The notes under the pieces are model-generated. The model saw only the letters and a program-made list of their open reading frames with translations. It was not told where the DNA came from and did not search any database. The translations under genes were made by a program, and so were the position numbers. Positions 44,177 to 53,171 of a stretch of 64,000 nt of DNA are shown piece by piece (position 1 is the stretch's first letter; each line of letters begins with the position of its first letter). The stretch comes from Cytobacillus stercorigallinarum (lineage in GTDB: Bacteria; Bacillota; Bacilli; Bacillales; Cytobacillaceae): positions 1-64,000 of the forward strand of contig NZ_JACSQT010000006.1 of NCBI RefSeq assembly GCF_014836495.1. Reading direction: 5' to 3'.

Positions 44177-45295
44177 ATGGTGGATCAACAAATTCGTGAA
44201 GCAGTAATACTTAAGGAAATTGCGGAATTACTTAATGAAGGAAGCGAAATGAGAGAAACATTGTCTGCTGTATTAGAAAGATTGTTACAAGTAACCCGAT
44301 TAAAAACAGGGTGGCTTTTTTTAATCAAGAATAATGAACCTACTCTAATCGCATATCATCATTTGCCCCAAGCATTAACAAGGAATCAGCTAGCTCCTAT
44401 GTGTACGAAAGAATGCTGGTGTGTCAACCGTTACAATAACGGAGAATTAAATCGTGCGAGTAATATTATTAATTGTAAAAGAATTGAAGATGCAAAGAAG
44501 GATGGACATGCAGATATTGAAGGATTAACACATCATGCAACAGTTCCCCTCCGCTTTGGTGAAGAAATGTTTGGCATTTTAAATGTAGGAGCTCCGAATA
44601 AAATTCACTTTTCGGAAAAGGAACTTTCTTTATTAGAATCTGTTGCTTTTCAGATAGGATCGACATTGAAAAGAATGGCATTAACTGAGAGAGAGAGAGA
44701 AATGGCCCTTATTGAGGAAAGAAATCGCCTGGCTCAGGAATTGCATGACTCTGTCAATCAGTTGTTATTTTCGGTGAGTTTAACGGCTCGAGGTGGAAGA
44801 GAATTAACAAAATCTAAAACAGTACAAGAAACATTTACTTATATACAAGAACTATCCCAACAAGCACTTCATGAAATGCGCGATCTAATTTGGCAGTTAC
44901 AACCAAAAAGTTTAGAAAACGGGTTGCTTTCATCATTAAAGGAATACAGTGAAATGCTTGGTCTTCAGTTATATTGTCATGTTAATACATTAACAAATAT
45001 TTCTGGACAAACAGAAGAAACTTTATGGAGGATAGCCCAAGAGGCGATGATGAATTGTAAGAAGCATTCTGGTCAGGATAAGATTGAAATTGCAATTGAT
45101 TTTAACCAGGAGAAACAGAAAGTACAGATGATTATCACTGATCAAGGTGTTGGGTTTAATTACAGTCCATCAGTAATCTTACCTTCTCATGGATTGAGGA
45201 ATATGCGTCAACGAGCTGAAAGGCAGAACGGTACAATGGAAATATTCACTAGTGAAGGGAATGGGACGAAAGTCATTATAGATCTGTTCAATTAG
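44177..45295 (+). CDS. yhcY: GAF-domain sensor histidine kinase YhcY (AirS-like)
   Basis: A 372-aa cytoplasmic sensor. Residues 1-165 are a GAF domain with cysteines C76, C80, C82 and C100 (CTKECWC then INC). The HisKA_3 helix carries the phosphorylated H190 in RLAQELHDSVNQLLFS, and the HATPase domain ends the protein (LPSHGLRNMRQRAERQ). There is no membrane segment. S. aureus AirS, a relative, senses oxygen with a 2Fe-2S cluster, so the Cys set here suggests a similar redox cluster. ATG 44177 has GAGAGGG upstream. The response regulator gene follows in 18 bases. Confidence 0.92.
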   Translation: MVDQQIREAVILKEIAELLNEGSEMRETLSAVLERLLQVTRLKTGWLFLIKNNEPTLIAYHHLPQALTRNQLAPMCTKECWCVNRYNNGELNRASNIINCKRIEDAKKDGHADIEGLTHHATVPLRFGEEMFGILNVGAPNKIHFSEKELSLLESVAFQIGSTLKRMALTEREREMALIEERNRLAQELHDSVNQLLFSVSLTARGGRELTKSKTVQETFTYIQELSQQALHEMRDLIWQLQPKSLENGLLSSLKEYSEMLGLQLYCHVNTLTNISGQTEETLWRIAQEAMMNCKKHSGQDKIEIAIDFNQEKQKVQMIITDQGVGFNYSPSVILPSHGLRNMRQRAERQNGTMEIFTSEGNGTKVIIDLFN

Positions 45296-45313
45296 GAGAG
45301 GAGGGACTAACGG

Positions 45314-45946
45314 GTGAATGTATTAATTATTGACGATCATCATGTTGTAAGAAAAGGGCTCATCTTTTTTTTGAAAACCCAAAAGAATATTCATATCGTT
45401 GGCGAGGGTAGTACTGGAGAGGAAGCAATAAGATTAACAGAACAATACATGCCCGATCTTATTTTAATGGATCTTGATATGCCTGATATGAATGGGGTTG
45501 AAGCAACCAAAGTAATTAGGAAGAAATTTCCCCAAGTAAAAATACTCATACTAACAAGTTTCTCAGATCGAAGCCATAGTCTCTCTGCAATAGCAGCAGG
45601 TGCATCAGGTTATCAACTGAAGGATGTAGAACCAGATGAGCTCGTAAAAACAATGAACGGAATAATGGATGGGGAAAATTATATTCATCCTAAAGCGACA
45701 ACGCATTTAATGTCAAAGTTCTCTCATGAAAATGATGGCATACATTTATGGCATGAACTTACAAAAAGAGAAAAAGAAGTATTATCGGAAATGGGAAAAG
45801 GTAAATCCAATAAAGAAATAGCGGCCGATCTATTTATAACAGAGAAAACGGTAAAAACACATGTCTCTCATATTTTGTCAAAATTAGACGTCGATGACCG
45901 CACACAAGCGGCCATTTTTGCAGTGAAAAATAACTTTGTCAATTAA
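45314..45946 (+). CDS. yhcZ: NarL/LuxR-family response regulator YhcZ
   Basis: A 210-aa regulator. The receiver has the acidic pocket IIDDHH, phosphoacceptor D53 in LILMDLDMPDMNG, and K in SGYQLKDV. The C-terminal LuxR-type helix-turn-helix is LTKREKEVLSEMGKGKSNKE followed by IAADLFITEKTVKTHVS. GTG 45314 follows GAGGAGGG. It is the partner of the GAF kinase upstream and probably controls redox- or oxygen-responsive genes. Confidence 0.93.
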   Translation: MNVLIIDDHHVVRKGLIFFLKTQKNIHIVGEGSTGEEAIRLTEQYMPDLILMDLDMPDMNGVEATKVIRKKFPQVKILILTSFSDRSHSLSAIAAGASGYQLKDVEPDELVKTMNGIMDGENYIHPKATTHLMSKFSHENDGIHLWHELTKREKEVLSEMGKGKSNKEIAADLFITEKTVKTHVSHILSKLDVDDRTQAAIFAVKNNFVN

Positions 45947-45949
45947 AAG

Positions 45950-45976
45950 AAGAGCACTACGATAGATAGTGCTCTT
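45950..45976. terminator. Bidirectional terminator between yhcZ and yhdB
   Basis: AAGAGCACTA pairs perfectly with TAGTGCTCTT around 7 bases. Modest T-runs flank it. It sits between two convergent genes. Confidence 0.75.
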
Positions 45977-45994
45977 ACATTATTTGGTGGAATT

Positions 45995-46246
45995 CTACAT
46001 AAAATAGGGTGAAGCTGTTTTCATTTCTTCTTCCGATAATTGATTGGCGTGATCAATATAACGAAGAAGTGTATATAGATGCTGCTCGATTATCGTGTAA
46101 TCTTTTTCAAAATTGTACGCATGAAGAAAATGCTCTATTTTTTTCGCTAAAAATTGATCACTTGTTCTAACCATAAGAATGAGTAAATTATCCCATTCGG
46201 AACGGTGAGTATAATATAGCGCGCGGTCATAATCCACTTTATTCAT
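45995..46246 (-). CDS. yhdB: YhdB-like protein
   Basis: An 83-aa cytoplasmic protein beginning MNKVDYDRALYYTHRSEWDN, followed by LLILMVRT and KKIEHFLHAYNFEKDY, which I recognise as the YhdB family of bacilli. It is helical with no signal. ATG 46246 is 9 bases after GGAGG; ATG 46252 is 3 bases after it. It lies between yhcZ and yhdC, as in B. subtilis apart from yhdA. Function unknown. Confidence 0.8.
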   Translation of the reverse strand: MNKVDYDRALYYTHRSEWDNLLILMVRTSDQFLAKKIEHFLHAYNFEKDYTIIEQHLYTLLRYIDHANQLSEEEMKTASPYFM

Positions 46247-46443
46247 TATCATTCTCCTCCCTTGGGAGTTAAGAATAGTTTGAGCTATAATGAATTATTT
46301 TTTCAAGCAAAAATTTGGTCAACCTGTTATTTAACGTTTTTCAAGTTTTACCTGTATAAAATTAAATTCTTTTATTTATACATAATCAAGTTACAATTTG
46401 AAAAAGCTACAAGTAGTGATTTTAGATAAACGGGGGTTTATTA

Positions 46444-46788
46444 ATGAAAAAGCTACTTTTATTGTTACTTACTGCAGTATGTTTGAATTACATTCAGGCA
46501 CCAGTATTTGCCGACGTACATACACATGGAGAGCATAAAGAAAAAGTCGATTATAAAAAATACGGAAGAATCGCAACAGCGGTTGTGAAGGAAGATTACC
46601 CGGAAGAAGAAGTGGTTGATTATCAGTACGCTGGAAGACGTATGATTTCAGAATATGAAGTCATTGATACTTTTATATTTCAAGTAAAAGAAGATGGTAA
46701 AGATTTGACTGTACTTGTCAAAGTAACTCATCGATTAGACGATAGTAAATTTTTAAATTTAACTGTTGAAGAGCAGGAGCGAAAGTGA
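46444..46788 (+). CDS. yhdC: Secreted DUF3889 protein (YhdC-like)
   Basis: A 114-aa exported protein. The signal peptide MKKLLLLLLTAVCLNY ends at the site PVFA-DV (about residue 24). The mature part has VDYKKYGRIATAVVKEDYP and VVDYQYAGRR, the DUF3889 signature, and resembles a PepSY-like small fold. His-rich residues (HTHGEHKEK) begin the mature protein. GGGGG lies 6 bases before ATG 46444. Function unknown. Confidence 0.85.
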   Translation: MKKLLLLLLTAVCLNYIQAPVFADVHTHGEHKEKVDYKKYGRIATAVVKEDYPEEEVVDYQYAGRRMISEYEVIDTFIFQVKEDGKDLTVLVKVTHRLDDSKFLNLTVEEQERK

Positions 46789-46839
46789 AAAAAATGTAGT
46801 AGACGCCTAGCGACTTCTTTAGAAAAAAATAATTATTTC

Positions 46840-46877
46840 ACAAAGGATGCTCATTTTAAGGGCATCCTTTGTTTGTC
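46840..46877 (+). terminator. Terminator after yhdC
   Basis: ACAAAGGATGC pairs with GCATCCTTTGT, followed by TTGTCT. The U-run is weak. Confidence 0.75.
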
Positions 46878-46930
46878 TAAATGAAGATTATTGGATCACT
46901 AAAAGTCTTGTTTGAATGACTGAAGTGTAC

Positions 46931-46959
46931 TCATCATTCTCTTTTTTCTATCATAGATT
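46931..46959 (+). promoter_or_regulatory. Sigma-E-like promoter of spoVR
   Basis: TCATCATT (46931-46938), a 13-base spacer and CATAGATT (46952-46959). The -10 octamer and spacer length are identical to those before prkA. SpoVR is sigma-E dependent in B. subtilis. Confidence 0.5.
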
Positions 46960-46988
46960 ATGTTAAAGGTGAAGATAGGAGTGAGAGA

Positions 46989-48395
46989 ATGCTTGGTAGT
47001 GAACACAAATCGTTAGAATATGCAATAGACGAAATCACAGAAATCGCCACAGGTTTTGGTCTGGATTTTTATCCAATGAGATATGAGGTTTGTCCAGCAG
47101 AGATCATTTATACTTTTGGTGCTTATGGAATGCCAACAAGATTTTCACACTGGAGTTTTGGAAAGCAGTTTTTTAAGATGAAACTACATTATGACCTCGG
47201 TTTGTCAAAAATATATGAATTGGTGATTAACTCTGATCCATGTTATGCTTTTTTATTGAATTCCAACTCTTTAATTCAAAACAAATTAATTGTCGCACAT
47301 GTTCTTGCTCACTGTGACTTTTTCAAAAATAATGTTCGATTCCAAAATACGAAGAGAGATATGGTTGAAAGCATGTCCGCTACGGCAGAACGGATTAGAA
47401 AATATGAAATTGACTATGGCAAAAAAGAAGTAGAGACATTTTTAGATGCCATTTTAGCTATTGAAGAACATATAGATCCTTCTCTCATGCGTCCGAAATT
47501 TATTTGGGATGATAATGAGGAAGAAGAGAGTTCGTCTTTTCCTGTTGAAACACCTTATGACGATTTATGGGGACTTGATCAAAAAGAAGTGAAACAAAAA
47601 AAGAAGAAAATGAAAAAGTTCCCACCTAAACCAGAAAAAGATATTCTTTTATTTATTGAACAATATAGCCGTGAATTGACTGATTGGCAGAGAGATATCT
47701 TAACAATGATGCGAGAAGAGATGCTCTACTTTTGGCCACAACTTGAGACAAAAATTATGAACGAAGGCTGGGCCTCTTTTTGGCATCAACGAATTTTAAG
47801 GGAGATGGATCTCACTTCTGGGGAAGCTTTGGAATTTGCGAAATTAAATGCGGGTGTGGTGCAACCATCAAAAACAAGTATTAATCCATATTACCTCGGC
47901 TTGAAGATTTTTGAGGATATTGAGGAGCGATATAATCATCCGACGGAAGAAATGATTCAGAGAGGAATAGAGGTTGGCTCTGGAAGGGAAAAAATGTTTG
48001 AAGTACGCGAAATTGAATCTGATATCTCATTTATCCGGAATTACTTAACAAAGGATTTAGTGATGAGAGAGGATATGTATTTATTTCAAAAGCAAGGAAA
48101 AGATTATAAAGTTGTCGATAAAGGCTGGGAAAATGTTCGTGATCAGCTAGTAAATATGAGAGTAAATGGAGGATTTCCTTATCTGACGGTAAATGATGGG
48201 GATTATATGAAAAATGGTGAGTTGTATTTAAAGCATTGGTTTGAAGGGATTGAGCTTGATTTGAAATATTTAGAAAAAGTCCTTCCTTATGTACATCAGT
48301 TATGGGGAAGAGCGGTTCATTTGGAAACAATTGTAGAAGAGAAAGAAATGGTTTTTACTTATGATGGAAAGACGCTTCATAGAAAATATCTATAA
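46989..48395 (+). CDS. spoVR: Stage V sporulation protein SpoVR (YcgB family)
   Basis: A 468-aa cytoplasmic protein needed for normal spore cortex. The conserved family segments are [41 protein letters not shown] and [14 protein letters not shown], and the metal-binding-like EGWASFWHQ motif, which resembles an HExxH-derived site. Genetic studies in enterobacteria tie the YcgB homologue to the YeaG-YeaH pair, and both partners (prkA, yhbH) are in this window. AGGAGTGAG lies upstream of ATG 46989. Biochemical role unknown. Confidence 0.94.
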   Translation: MLGSEHKSLEYAIDEITEIATGFGLDFYPMRYEVCPAEIIYTFGAYGMPTRFSHWSFGKQFFKMKLHYDLGLSKIYELVINSDPCYAFLLNSNSLIQNKLIVAHVLAHCDFFKNNVRFQNTKRDMVESMSATAERIRKYEIDYGKKEVETFLDAILAIEEHIDPSLMRPKFIWDDNEEEESSSFPVETPYDDLWGLDQKEVKQKKKKMKKFPPKPEKDILLFIEQYSRELTDWQRDILTMMREEMLYFWPQLETKIMNEGWASFWHQRILREMDLTSGEALEFAKLNAGVVQPSKTSINPYYLGLKIFEDIEERYNHPTEEMIQRGIEVGSGREKMFEVREIESDISFIRNYLTKDLVMREDMYLFQKQGKDYKVVDKGWENVRDQLVNMRVNGGFPYLTVNDGDYMKNGELYLKHWFEGIELDLKYLEKVLPYVHQLWGRAVHLETIVEEKEMVFTYDGKTLHRKYL

Positions 48396-48427
48396 AGGTG
48401 ATCATTGAAAAATTCAGTAATCGTGAC

Positions 48428-48475
48428 AAATACGAACAGTTCTGATTTGAATCGATTCTGTTCGTATTTTTTTAT
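48428..48475 (+). terminator. Terminator after spoVR
   Basis: AAATACGAACAG pairs with CTGTTCGTATTT, followed by TTTT. The A-rich flank lets it serve the convergent yitT-family gene as well. Confidence 0.88.
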
Positions 48476-48506
48476 ACAAATAGATGAATGGTATTATTTT
48501 TTTAAA

Positions 48507-49370
48507 TTAATGAAGAGCCGATTTAAATTTACTGCCTCGTGCTTCTTGTGTGTCCATAATAGTTGTAAAAGCAAGGGGATCAATTTCGGCAATGATTGTT
48601 TTAAGTTTCGATAACTCTAATCGCGTCACAACAACGTAGATAATTTCTTTATCTGAATTAATATATCCACCTTTGCCGTTCAACTTCGTGACACTTCTTC
48701 CTAGCTTTGTAATAATACAATCAGCCATCTCCTTATAATTGTCAGAAACGATGAGCACAGCTTTCGTATCTCCTTCAAATCCTTGTACAACCATATCAAT
48801 CGTTTTAGAAGCAATATAGTAAGTGATAATTGAATACATGGCTTGTTCCCATCCTAAGACGAACCCTGCCCAGACAAAAACGAAAATATTAAAGAACATG
48901 ATAAATTCCCCTATAGAAAAGGGGATTTTTTTTGTGAGAAGAATAGCCATAATATCGGTCCCATCTAACGCACCACCATATTTAATGACTAGGCCCACTC
49001 CAGCTCCTAGAATGACACCTCCGAATACTGTTGCCAGTAATGGGGTAGATGTAAAAGGAGTCGTATGATGGAATAGTGATTCGACTGCTGCTAAAGAGAT
49101 AATACCTATTAAGGACGCAAGAAAAAAACTTTTTCCTAATAGCTTATAGCCAGCAATTAAAAAAGGAATATTAAAACAAATAATTAATACACCGAAATGG
49201 ACGGTAGTTAAATGGTTAACAATTAAAGAAATACCAATAATTCCGCCATCTATAATCAGATTAGGTATAAGAAATAATTCAATTGATAAAGCAGCAAGTA
49301 CAGCACCAACGATAATCATTATAAACTTATAGATAAGAAATGCTTTACTTTTGAAGAGTGCTTTTATCAT
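48507..49370 (-). CDS. YitT-family membrane protein (DUF161 + DUF2179)
   Basis: A 287-aa protein with five or six membrane helices (residues 14-190) containing IIDGGIIGISLI and KYGGALDGTDI, then a cytoplasmic DUF2179 domain (about 205-285: VSDNYKEMADCIITKLGRSV). DUF2179 is a PII-like small-ligand fold. Bacilli carry many paralogues with unknown substrate. The ribosome site before ATG 49370 is weak (AGGA). Confidence 0.88.
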   Translation of the reverse strand: MIKALFKSKAFLIYKFIMIIVGAVLAALSIELFLIPNLIIDGGIIGISLIVNHLTTVHFGVLIICFNIPFLIAGYKLLGKSFFLASLIGIISLAAVESLFHHTTPFTSTPLLATVFGGVILGAGVGLVIKYGGALDGTDIMAILLTKKIPFSIGEFIMFFNIFVFVWAGFVLGWEQAMYSIITYYIASKTIDMVVQGFEGDTKAVLIVSDNYKEMADCIITKLGRSVTKLNGKGGYINSDKEIIYVVVTRLELSKLKTIIAEIDPLAFTTIMDTQEARGSKFKSALH

Positions 49371-49532
49371 GAAAAAATCCTACTTTCTGTTGAAGAAGCT
49401 TTGTTCTTTTGATTTTGGTGATGTTTTATATCATTTTTGTAAACAATACCATATTTTAGGCTACAAACAAACTTTTCATTCGGTTTTATACAAAAACATT
49501 TGAACAATTTCGTTAAGTTTGTCATAATGTAA

Positions 49533-49554
49533 TATATGAACATATATTCATATA
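49533..49554. promoter_or_regulatory. CzrA-type operator before czcD
   Basis: TATATGAA-CATATA-TTCATATA is a 22-base inverted repeat with perfect 8-base arms, matching the TGAA-N6-TTCA form bound by ArsR/SmtB repressors such as CzrA. It overlaps the probable -10 region of czcD and lies 8 bases before its ribosome site. The likely repressor is encoded at 50479-50790. Confidence 0.75.
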
Positions 49555-49570
49555 TGAGGGGTGAAATATA

Positions 49571-50482
49571 ATGAGTCATCATCATTCACATTCACATACG
49601 CATCATTCGTCTAACAATCAAAATGTTTTATTACTGACCTTCTGTTTAATTTTTGGATTCATGCTTATTGAGTTTATTGGTGGACTGTGGACGAATAGTT
49701 TAGCACTTTTATCGGATGCAGGCCATATGTTAAGTGATGCAGCCGCTTTAGGGTTAAGTTATATCGCCATCAAGGTAGCTAAAAGGGAATCAACAAACAA
49801 AAAAACATTTGGATTTAAAAGGTTTGAAATTTTAGCGGCGGCAATCAATGGGGTAACTTTAATAGTCATTGCTATACTGATCATGATTGAAAGCGTGAAA
49901 AGGTTTATCTCACCGCCCGAAGTAGCAAGCTTAGGAATGTTAACAATCGCTACAATTGGTTTTCTTGTTAATATAGTAGCAGCTGTTATCTTAATGAAAG
50001 GTGACAAAGATGAAAACCTCAATGTGAAAAGTGCGTTTCTTCATGTAATTGGAGACTTACTTGGCTCAGTAGGAGCGATTATAGCAGGATTACTGATTTA
50101 CTTTTTTGGCTGGGGCATTGCTGACCCTATAGCAAGTTTAATTGTTGCTATTCTGATTATAAATAGTGGATATAGAGTGACAAAAGAAGCCTTTCATGTA
50201 TTGATGGAAGGGGCACCTGATGGGATACAAATTGAGCAAATTAAAGCTTCCATCAAAACACTTAATAAAGTAGACGATGTCCATGATATCCATCTCTGGA
50301 CCATCACTTCAGGGTTCCCTGCTTTTAGTTGCCATATAGTCTTAAATGATGACGGGCATCATGACACTGTACTTAAAGAAACAAAAGAATTACTATCTCA
50401 TCAATTTGGAATCAATCATAGTACGATTCAAGTTGAAGGCAGAAGCAGTGGTTGTCCAAACCTTGAGGATGTATGTAATTAA
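49571..50482 (+). CDS. czcD: Cation diffusion facilitator, zinc/cobalt exporter (CzcD-like)
   Basis: A 303-aa six-helix metal/proton antiporter. The cytosolic N terminus is a His-rich metal ligand ([12 protein letters not shown]). The transport site residues are in [16 protein letters not shown] (TM2) and [13 protein letters not shown] (TM5), and the C-terminal domain has the VHDIHLWTI signature. ATG 49571 has GAGGGGTG upstream. Its 3' end overlaps the convergent repressor gene by four bases. Confidence 0.93.
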   Translation: MSHHHSHSHTHHSSNNQNVLLLTFCLIFGFMLIEFIGGLWTNSLALLSDAGHMLSDAAALGLSYIAIKVAKRESTNKKTFGFKRFEILAAAINGVTLIVIAILIMIESVKRFISPPEVASLGMLTIATIGFLVNIVAAVILMKGDKDENLNVKSAFLHVIGDLLGSVGAIIAGLLIYFFGWGIADPIASLIVAILIINSGYRVTKEAFHVLMEGAPDGIQIEQIKASIKTLNKVDDVHDIHLWTITSGFPAFSCHIVLNDDGHHDTVLKETKELLSHQFGINHSTIQVEGRSSGCPNLEDVCN

Positions 50483-50790
50483 GAATGGCGAGTGTGTTCT
50501 ATTGTTTGTTTTAATAAATGCATAACATGCTCATCATCGTGACTATAATATAAAGTAGTTCCTTCCCGTCGGAATTTAACTAGTCGCAAGTTTTTAAGAA
50601 ACCTTAATTGATGGGAGACAGTTGATTGTAATAGAGAGAGCTTATCGGCAATCTCATTAACCGAGTGTTCTTCGTGAAAAAGTAAATGTAAGATTCTCAG
50701 CCTTGTCGGATCAGATAAGGCTTTAAAAGTTTGTGTGACTAAAAAAAGAGTTTCTTCGTCTAATTCGTTGTATGCTGGTTTGTCATTCAT
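50479..50790 (-). CDS. czrA: ArsR/SmtB-family metal repressor (CzrA-like)
   Basis: A 103-aa winged-helix repressor. The recognition helix region is [20 protein letters not shown]. The alpha-5 zinc site of CzrA is fully conserved as D86, H88, H99 and H102 ([18 protein letters not shown]). Zinc or cobalt binding should release it from the operator at 49533. ATG 50790 has AAGGTG about 10 bases upstream. No terminator separates it from czcD. Confidence 0.92.
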   Translation of the reverse strand: MNDKPAYNELDEETLFLVTQTFKALSDPTRLRILHLLFHEEHSVNEIADKLSLLQSTVSHQLRFLKNLRLVKFRREGTTLYYSHDDEHVMHLLKQTIEHTRHS

Positions 50791-50903
50791 TATTTTATTC
50801 ACCTTCCTATTTATCCTAAGTATACCTTTGTTAAAATTGAAAATAAATATCGAAGTCATCTTTCAATTACTTTTAGTGAGGACGCAATGTGACTTTCATA
50901 TTT

Positions 50904-50937
50904 TTAACACCGTTTTGACACATAAATGAGATATAAT
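50904..50937 (+). promoter_or_regulatory. Direct repeat and -10 before the OmpR-type regulator
   Basis: TTAACA (50904) and TTGACA (50915) repeat with an 11-base period, the spacing bound by PhoP/OmpR-type dimers. TATAAT (50932-50937) lies 11 bases further on, too near for TTGACA to be its -35. This suggests an activator-dependent, self-regulated promoter. Confidence 0.45.
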
Positions 50938-51030
50938 TCTTTTATTAAAATAAAATATGTCTATTCATTCGAATAAAATAAGGTCTTTAAAATAAACTTA
51001 GATTACCTGTTTAAAGGATGGTGTTTATAC

Positions 51031-51729
51031 ATGAATTTATTAGTAGTTGAAGATAATGAAAGTGTTTGTACAATGCTTGAAATGTTTTTCATGAAAGAAG
51101 GATATAGAGGAACCTTTGTCCACGATGGACAATCAGGGTTTGAGGCGTTTAATAAAGGAGACTGGGATTTAATCATACTCGATTGGATGCTCCCGGCTAT
51201 GGACGGTGTAACATTATGCAGAAAAATTCGTGATATTAGCAGTGTTCCTATTATTATGTTAACAGCGAAAGACAGTGAATCTGATCAAGTACTTGGGCTT
51301 GAGATGGGTGCTGATGATTATGTGACGAAACCATTTAGCCCTTTAACATTAATGGCAAGGATTAAAGCAGTAACAAGGAGATTTCAATCAGATACAACAG
51401 AGAAGGATCATCATTTTACGACAAGTCATTTTTTTAAAATTAGTAAAGAAGCAAGAGAAGTATATTTTAAAGATGAACTGCTTTCAAACTTAACACCTAA
51501 GGAGTTCGATTTACTGTATTACTTTATTACACATCCAAAACAAGTATTTTCAAGGGAACAATTACTTGATAAAGTATGGGGATACCAATTTTATGGAGAT
51601 GAAAGAACAGTCGATGTTCATATTAAACGTTTAAGGAAAAAGATAGGCAGTGCAGACCAACCATTTATCCATACTGTGTGGGGTGTAGGTTATAAATTTG
51701 ATGAGTCGACAGATGCTCATGAGAAATAA
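51031..51729 (+). CDS. OmpR-family response regulator
   Basis: A 232-aa regulator. The receiver has the EDNE acidic pair, phosphoacceptor D51 in LIILDWMLPAMDG, and K in DDYVTKPFSP. The winged-helix DNA-binding domain contains LTPKEFDLLYYFITHPKQVF and DERTVDVHIKRLRKKI. The cognate kinase overlaps its 3' end. The stimulus is unknown; no neighbouring transporter or cell-wall gene gives a clear hint, although a CNNM exporter lies downstream in the opposite direction. Confidence 0.92.
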   Translation: MNLLVVEDNESVCTMLEMFFMKEGYRGTFVHDGQSGFEAFNKGDWDLIILDWMLPAMDGVTLCRKIRDISSVPIIMLTAKDSESDQVLGLEMGADDYVTKPFSPLTLMARIKAVTRRFQSDTTEKDHHFTTSHFFKISKEAREVYFKDELLSNLTPKEFDLLYYFITHPKQVFSREQLLDKVWGYQFYGDERTVDVHIKRLRKKIGSADQPFIHTVWGVGYKFDESTDAHEK

Positions 51730-53125
51730 GTATTTTCTTAAACTGCTATCGAGTCATGTTCTTATTTTAATATTGGCGTTTCTTTTAATGGGATTGATTT
51801 TTTCACAATTTGTAAGAAGTTATATTTTTGAAAATAAAGTGGAAGAATTAAATGAATATGGCCAGCAAATTCTAGAAGATGTATCCATTCATGAAGAAAG
51901 TCCTCAAACATTTTTAAACAAGTATAGTAAGCTGCTTGAAGCAAGAAATATTCAATATATTTTATTCGATAGTAATGCAGATATTATCTACCCCAATGTT
52001 TCTATGGACCCTAGTATACGGCTTTCCCAAAAAGAGTGGGACAAGTTATCAAAGGGTGAGTCTGTAACGATTCTTCATGATATTAAACGGTTTGATCAGG
52101 AAGTATCATTAGTAGCTTTACCATCAATGGAAGGTGAAAACATTACGGGTGGAATTTTATTACTTTCGCCGATAAGTACTTCTTTAAAAATGATTGGACA
52201 ACTTAATCAATATTTATTATATACGATTGCTATCGCTGCAACTGCAGCAATCTTTTTAAGTTTAATCTTCTCCCGTAACTTATCAACAAGAGTGAGGGCA
52301 TTTAGAAAAGCAACATCAATGATTTCATCAGGTGATTATAATGTACATGTGCCAGATGATTCAAAGGATGATTTAGGCTATTTAGCAAGGGACTTTAATG
52401 AGATGGTTGTGCAATTGAAAAAATCTCATGAGGAAATTGAAAGGCTAGAAAATCGCAGACAAAAATTTCTTGCTGATGTCTCACATGAACTAAGGACACC
52501 CTTAACGACAATTAGTGGATTAGCGGAAGGCATTAAAAATCAATTGATTCCTGAAGGGGAAGTTGATAAAGGGATGAATTTAATTGACCGCGAAGCTAAA
52601 AGGCTGATTAGGTTAGTAAATGAAAACTTAGACTACGAGAAGATTCGTTCAAATCAATTGGAATTACATATGATTGATATTCAAGCAATTGAGGTATTTG
52701 AGGTCGTCAGTGAGCAACTTTTAATGCAAGCAGATGAAAAAAACAACCAAATTTATATTGAAGCAGCAGATGATATCTTTATTCATGCCGACTATGACCG
52801 ATTGGTCCAAATTCTTATTAATATTGTTAAAAATAGTATTCAATTTACAGAAAACGGATGGATATCCATGCGCGCCTTTGAGAATGAGCATGACATCTGT
52901 ATTGAAATTGAGGATAATGGAATGGGGATAGACCCAAAAGAAGTTGATTGGATTTGGGAAAGATTTTATAAGGCGGATAGTTCAAGAACGAACAGTTATT
53001 TTGGTGAATTTGGGATTGGTTTGTCAATCGTAAAACAATTAGTCTCTTTACACAATGGTAAAATAGATGTTCAAAGTGAACCAAATAATGGAACCATTTT
53101 CCGCTTGTTTTTTCCTAAAAAATGA
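51719..53125 (+). CDS. Membrane sensor histidine kinase (HAMP, HisKA, HATPase)
   Basis: A 468-aa kinase. TM1 is residues 10-33, an extracytoplasmic sensing region spans about 34-164, and TM2 is 165-185. HAMP (about 187-240), the HisKA box with H256 in FLADVSHELRTPLTT, and the HATPase domain (NIVKNSIQF, DNGMGI, GEFGIGLSIVKQL) follow. ATG 51719 overlaps the regulator stop by 11 bases. No good ribosome site is visible, so coupled translation is likely; ATG 51701 and 51713 are alternatives. The sensor domain is PAS-like in size and unassigned. Confidence 0.92.
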   Translation: MRNKYFLKLLSSHVLILILAFLLMGLIFSQFVRSYIFENKVEELNEYGQQILEDVSIHEESPQTFLNKYSKLLEARNIQYILFDSNADIIYPNVSMDPSIRLSQKEWDKLSKGESVTILHDIKRFDQEVSLVALPSMEGENITGGILLLSPISTSLKMIGQLNQYLLYTIAIAATAAIFLSLIFSRNLSTRVRAFRKATSMISSGDYNVHVPDDSKDDLGYLARDFNEMVVQLKKSHEEIERLENRRQKFLADVSHELRTPLTTISGLAEGIKNQLIPEGEVDKGMNLIDREAKRLIRLVNENLDYEKIRSNQLELHMIDIQAIEVFEVVSEQLLMQADEKNNQIYIEAADDIFIHADYDRLVQILINIVKNSIQFTENGWISMRAFENEHDICIEIEDNGMGIDPKEVDWIWERFYKADSSRTNSYFGEFGIGLSIVKQLVSLHNGKIDVQSEPNNGTIFRLFFPKK

Positions 53126-53142
53126 AGGAGGAAATAAAATAA

Positions 53143-53171
53143 TCGCGCTGAATTTCAGCGCGGTTTTTATT
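53143..53171. terminator. Terminator between the kinase and the CNNM gene
   Basis: CGCGCTGAA pairs with TTCAGCGCG (perfect), followed by GTTTTTATTT. It lies between the two convergent genes. Confidence 0.9.

Noticed and set aside
50915-50937. TTGACA and TATAAT as a normal promoter for the OmpR-type regulator
   Set aside because: The spacer is only 11 bases, too short for sigma-A. The direct-repeat reading was kept instead.
53126-53140. GAAGGAGG ribosome-site-like sequence after the kinase stop
   Set aside because: No ATG, GTG or TTG follows at usable distance before the terminator. It may be a remnant of a lost downstream gene.
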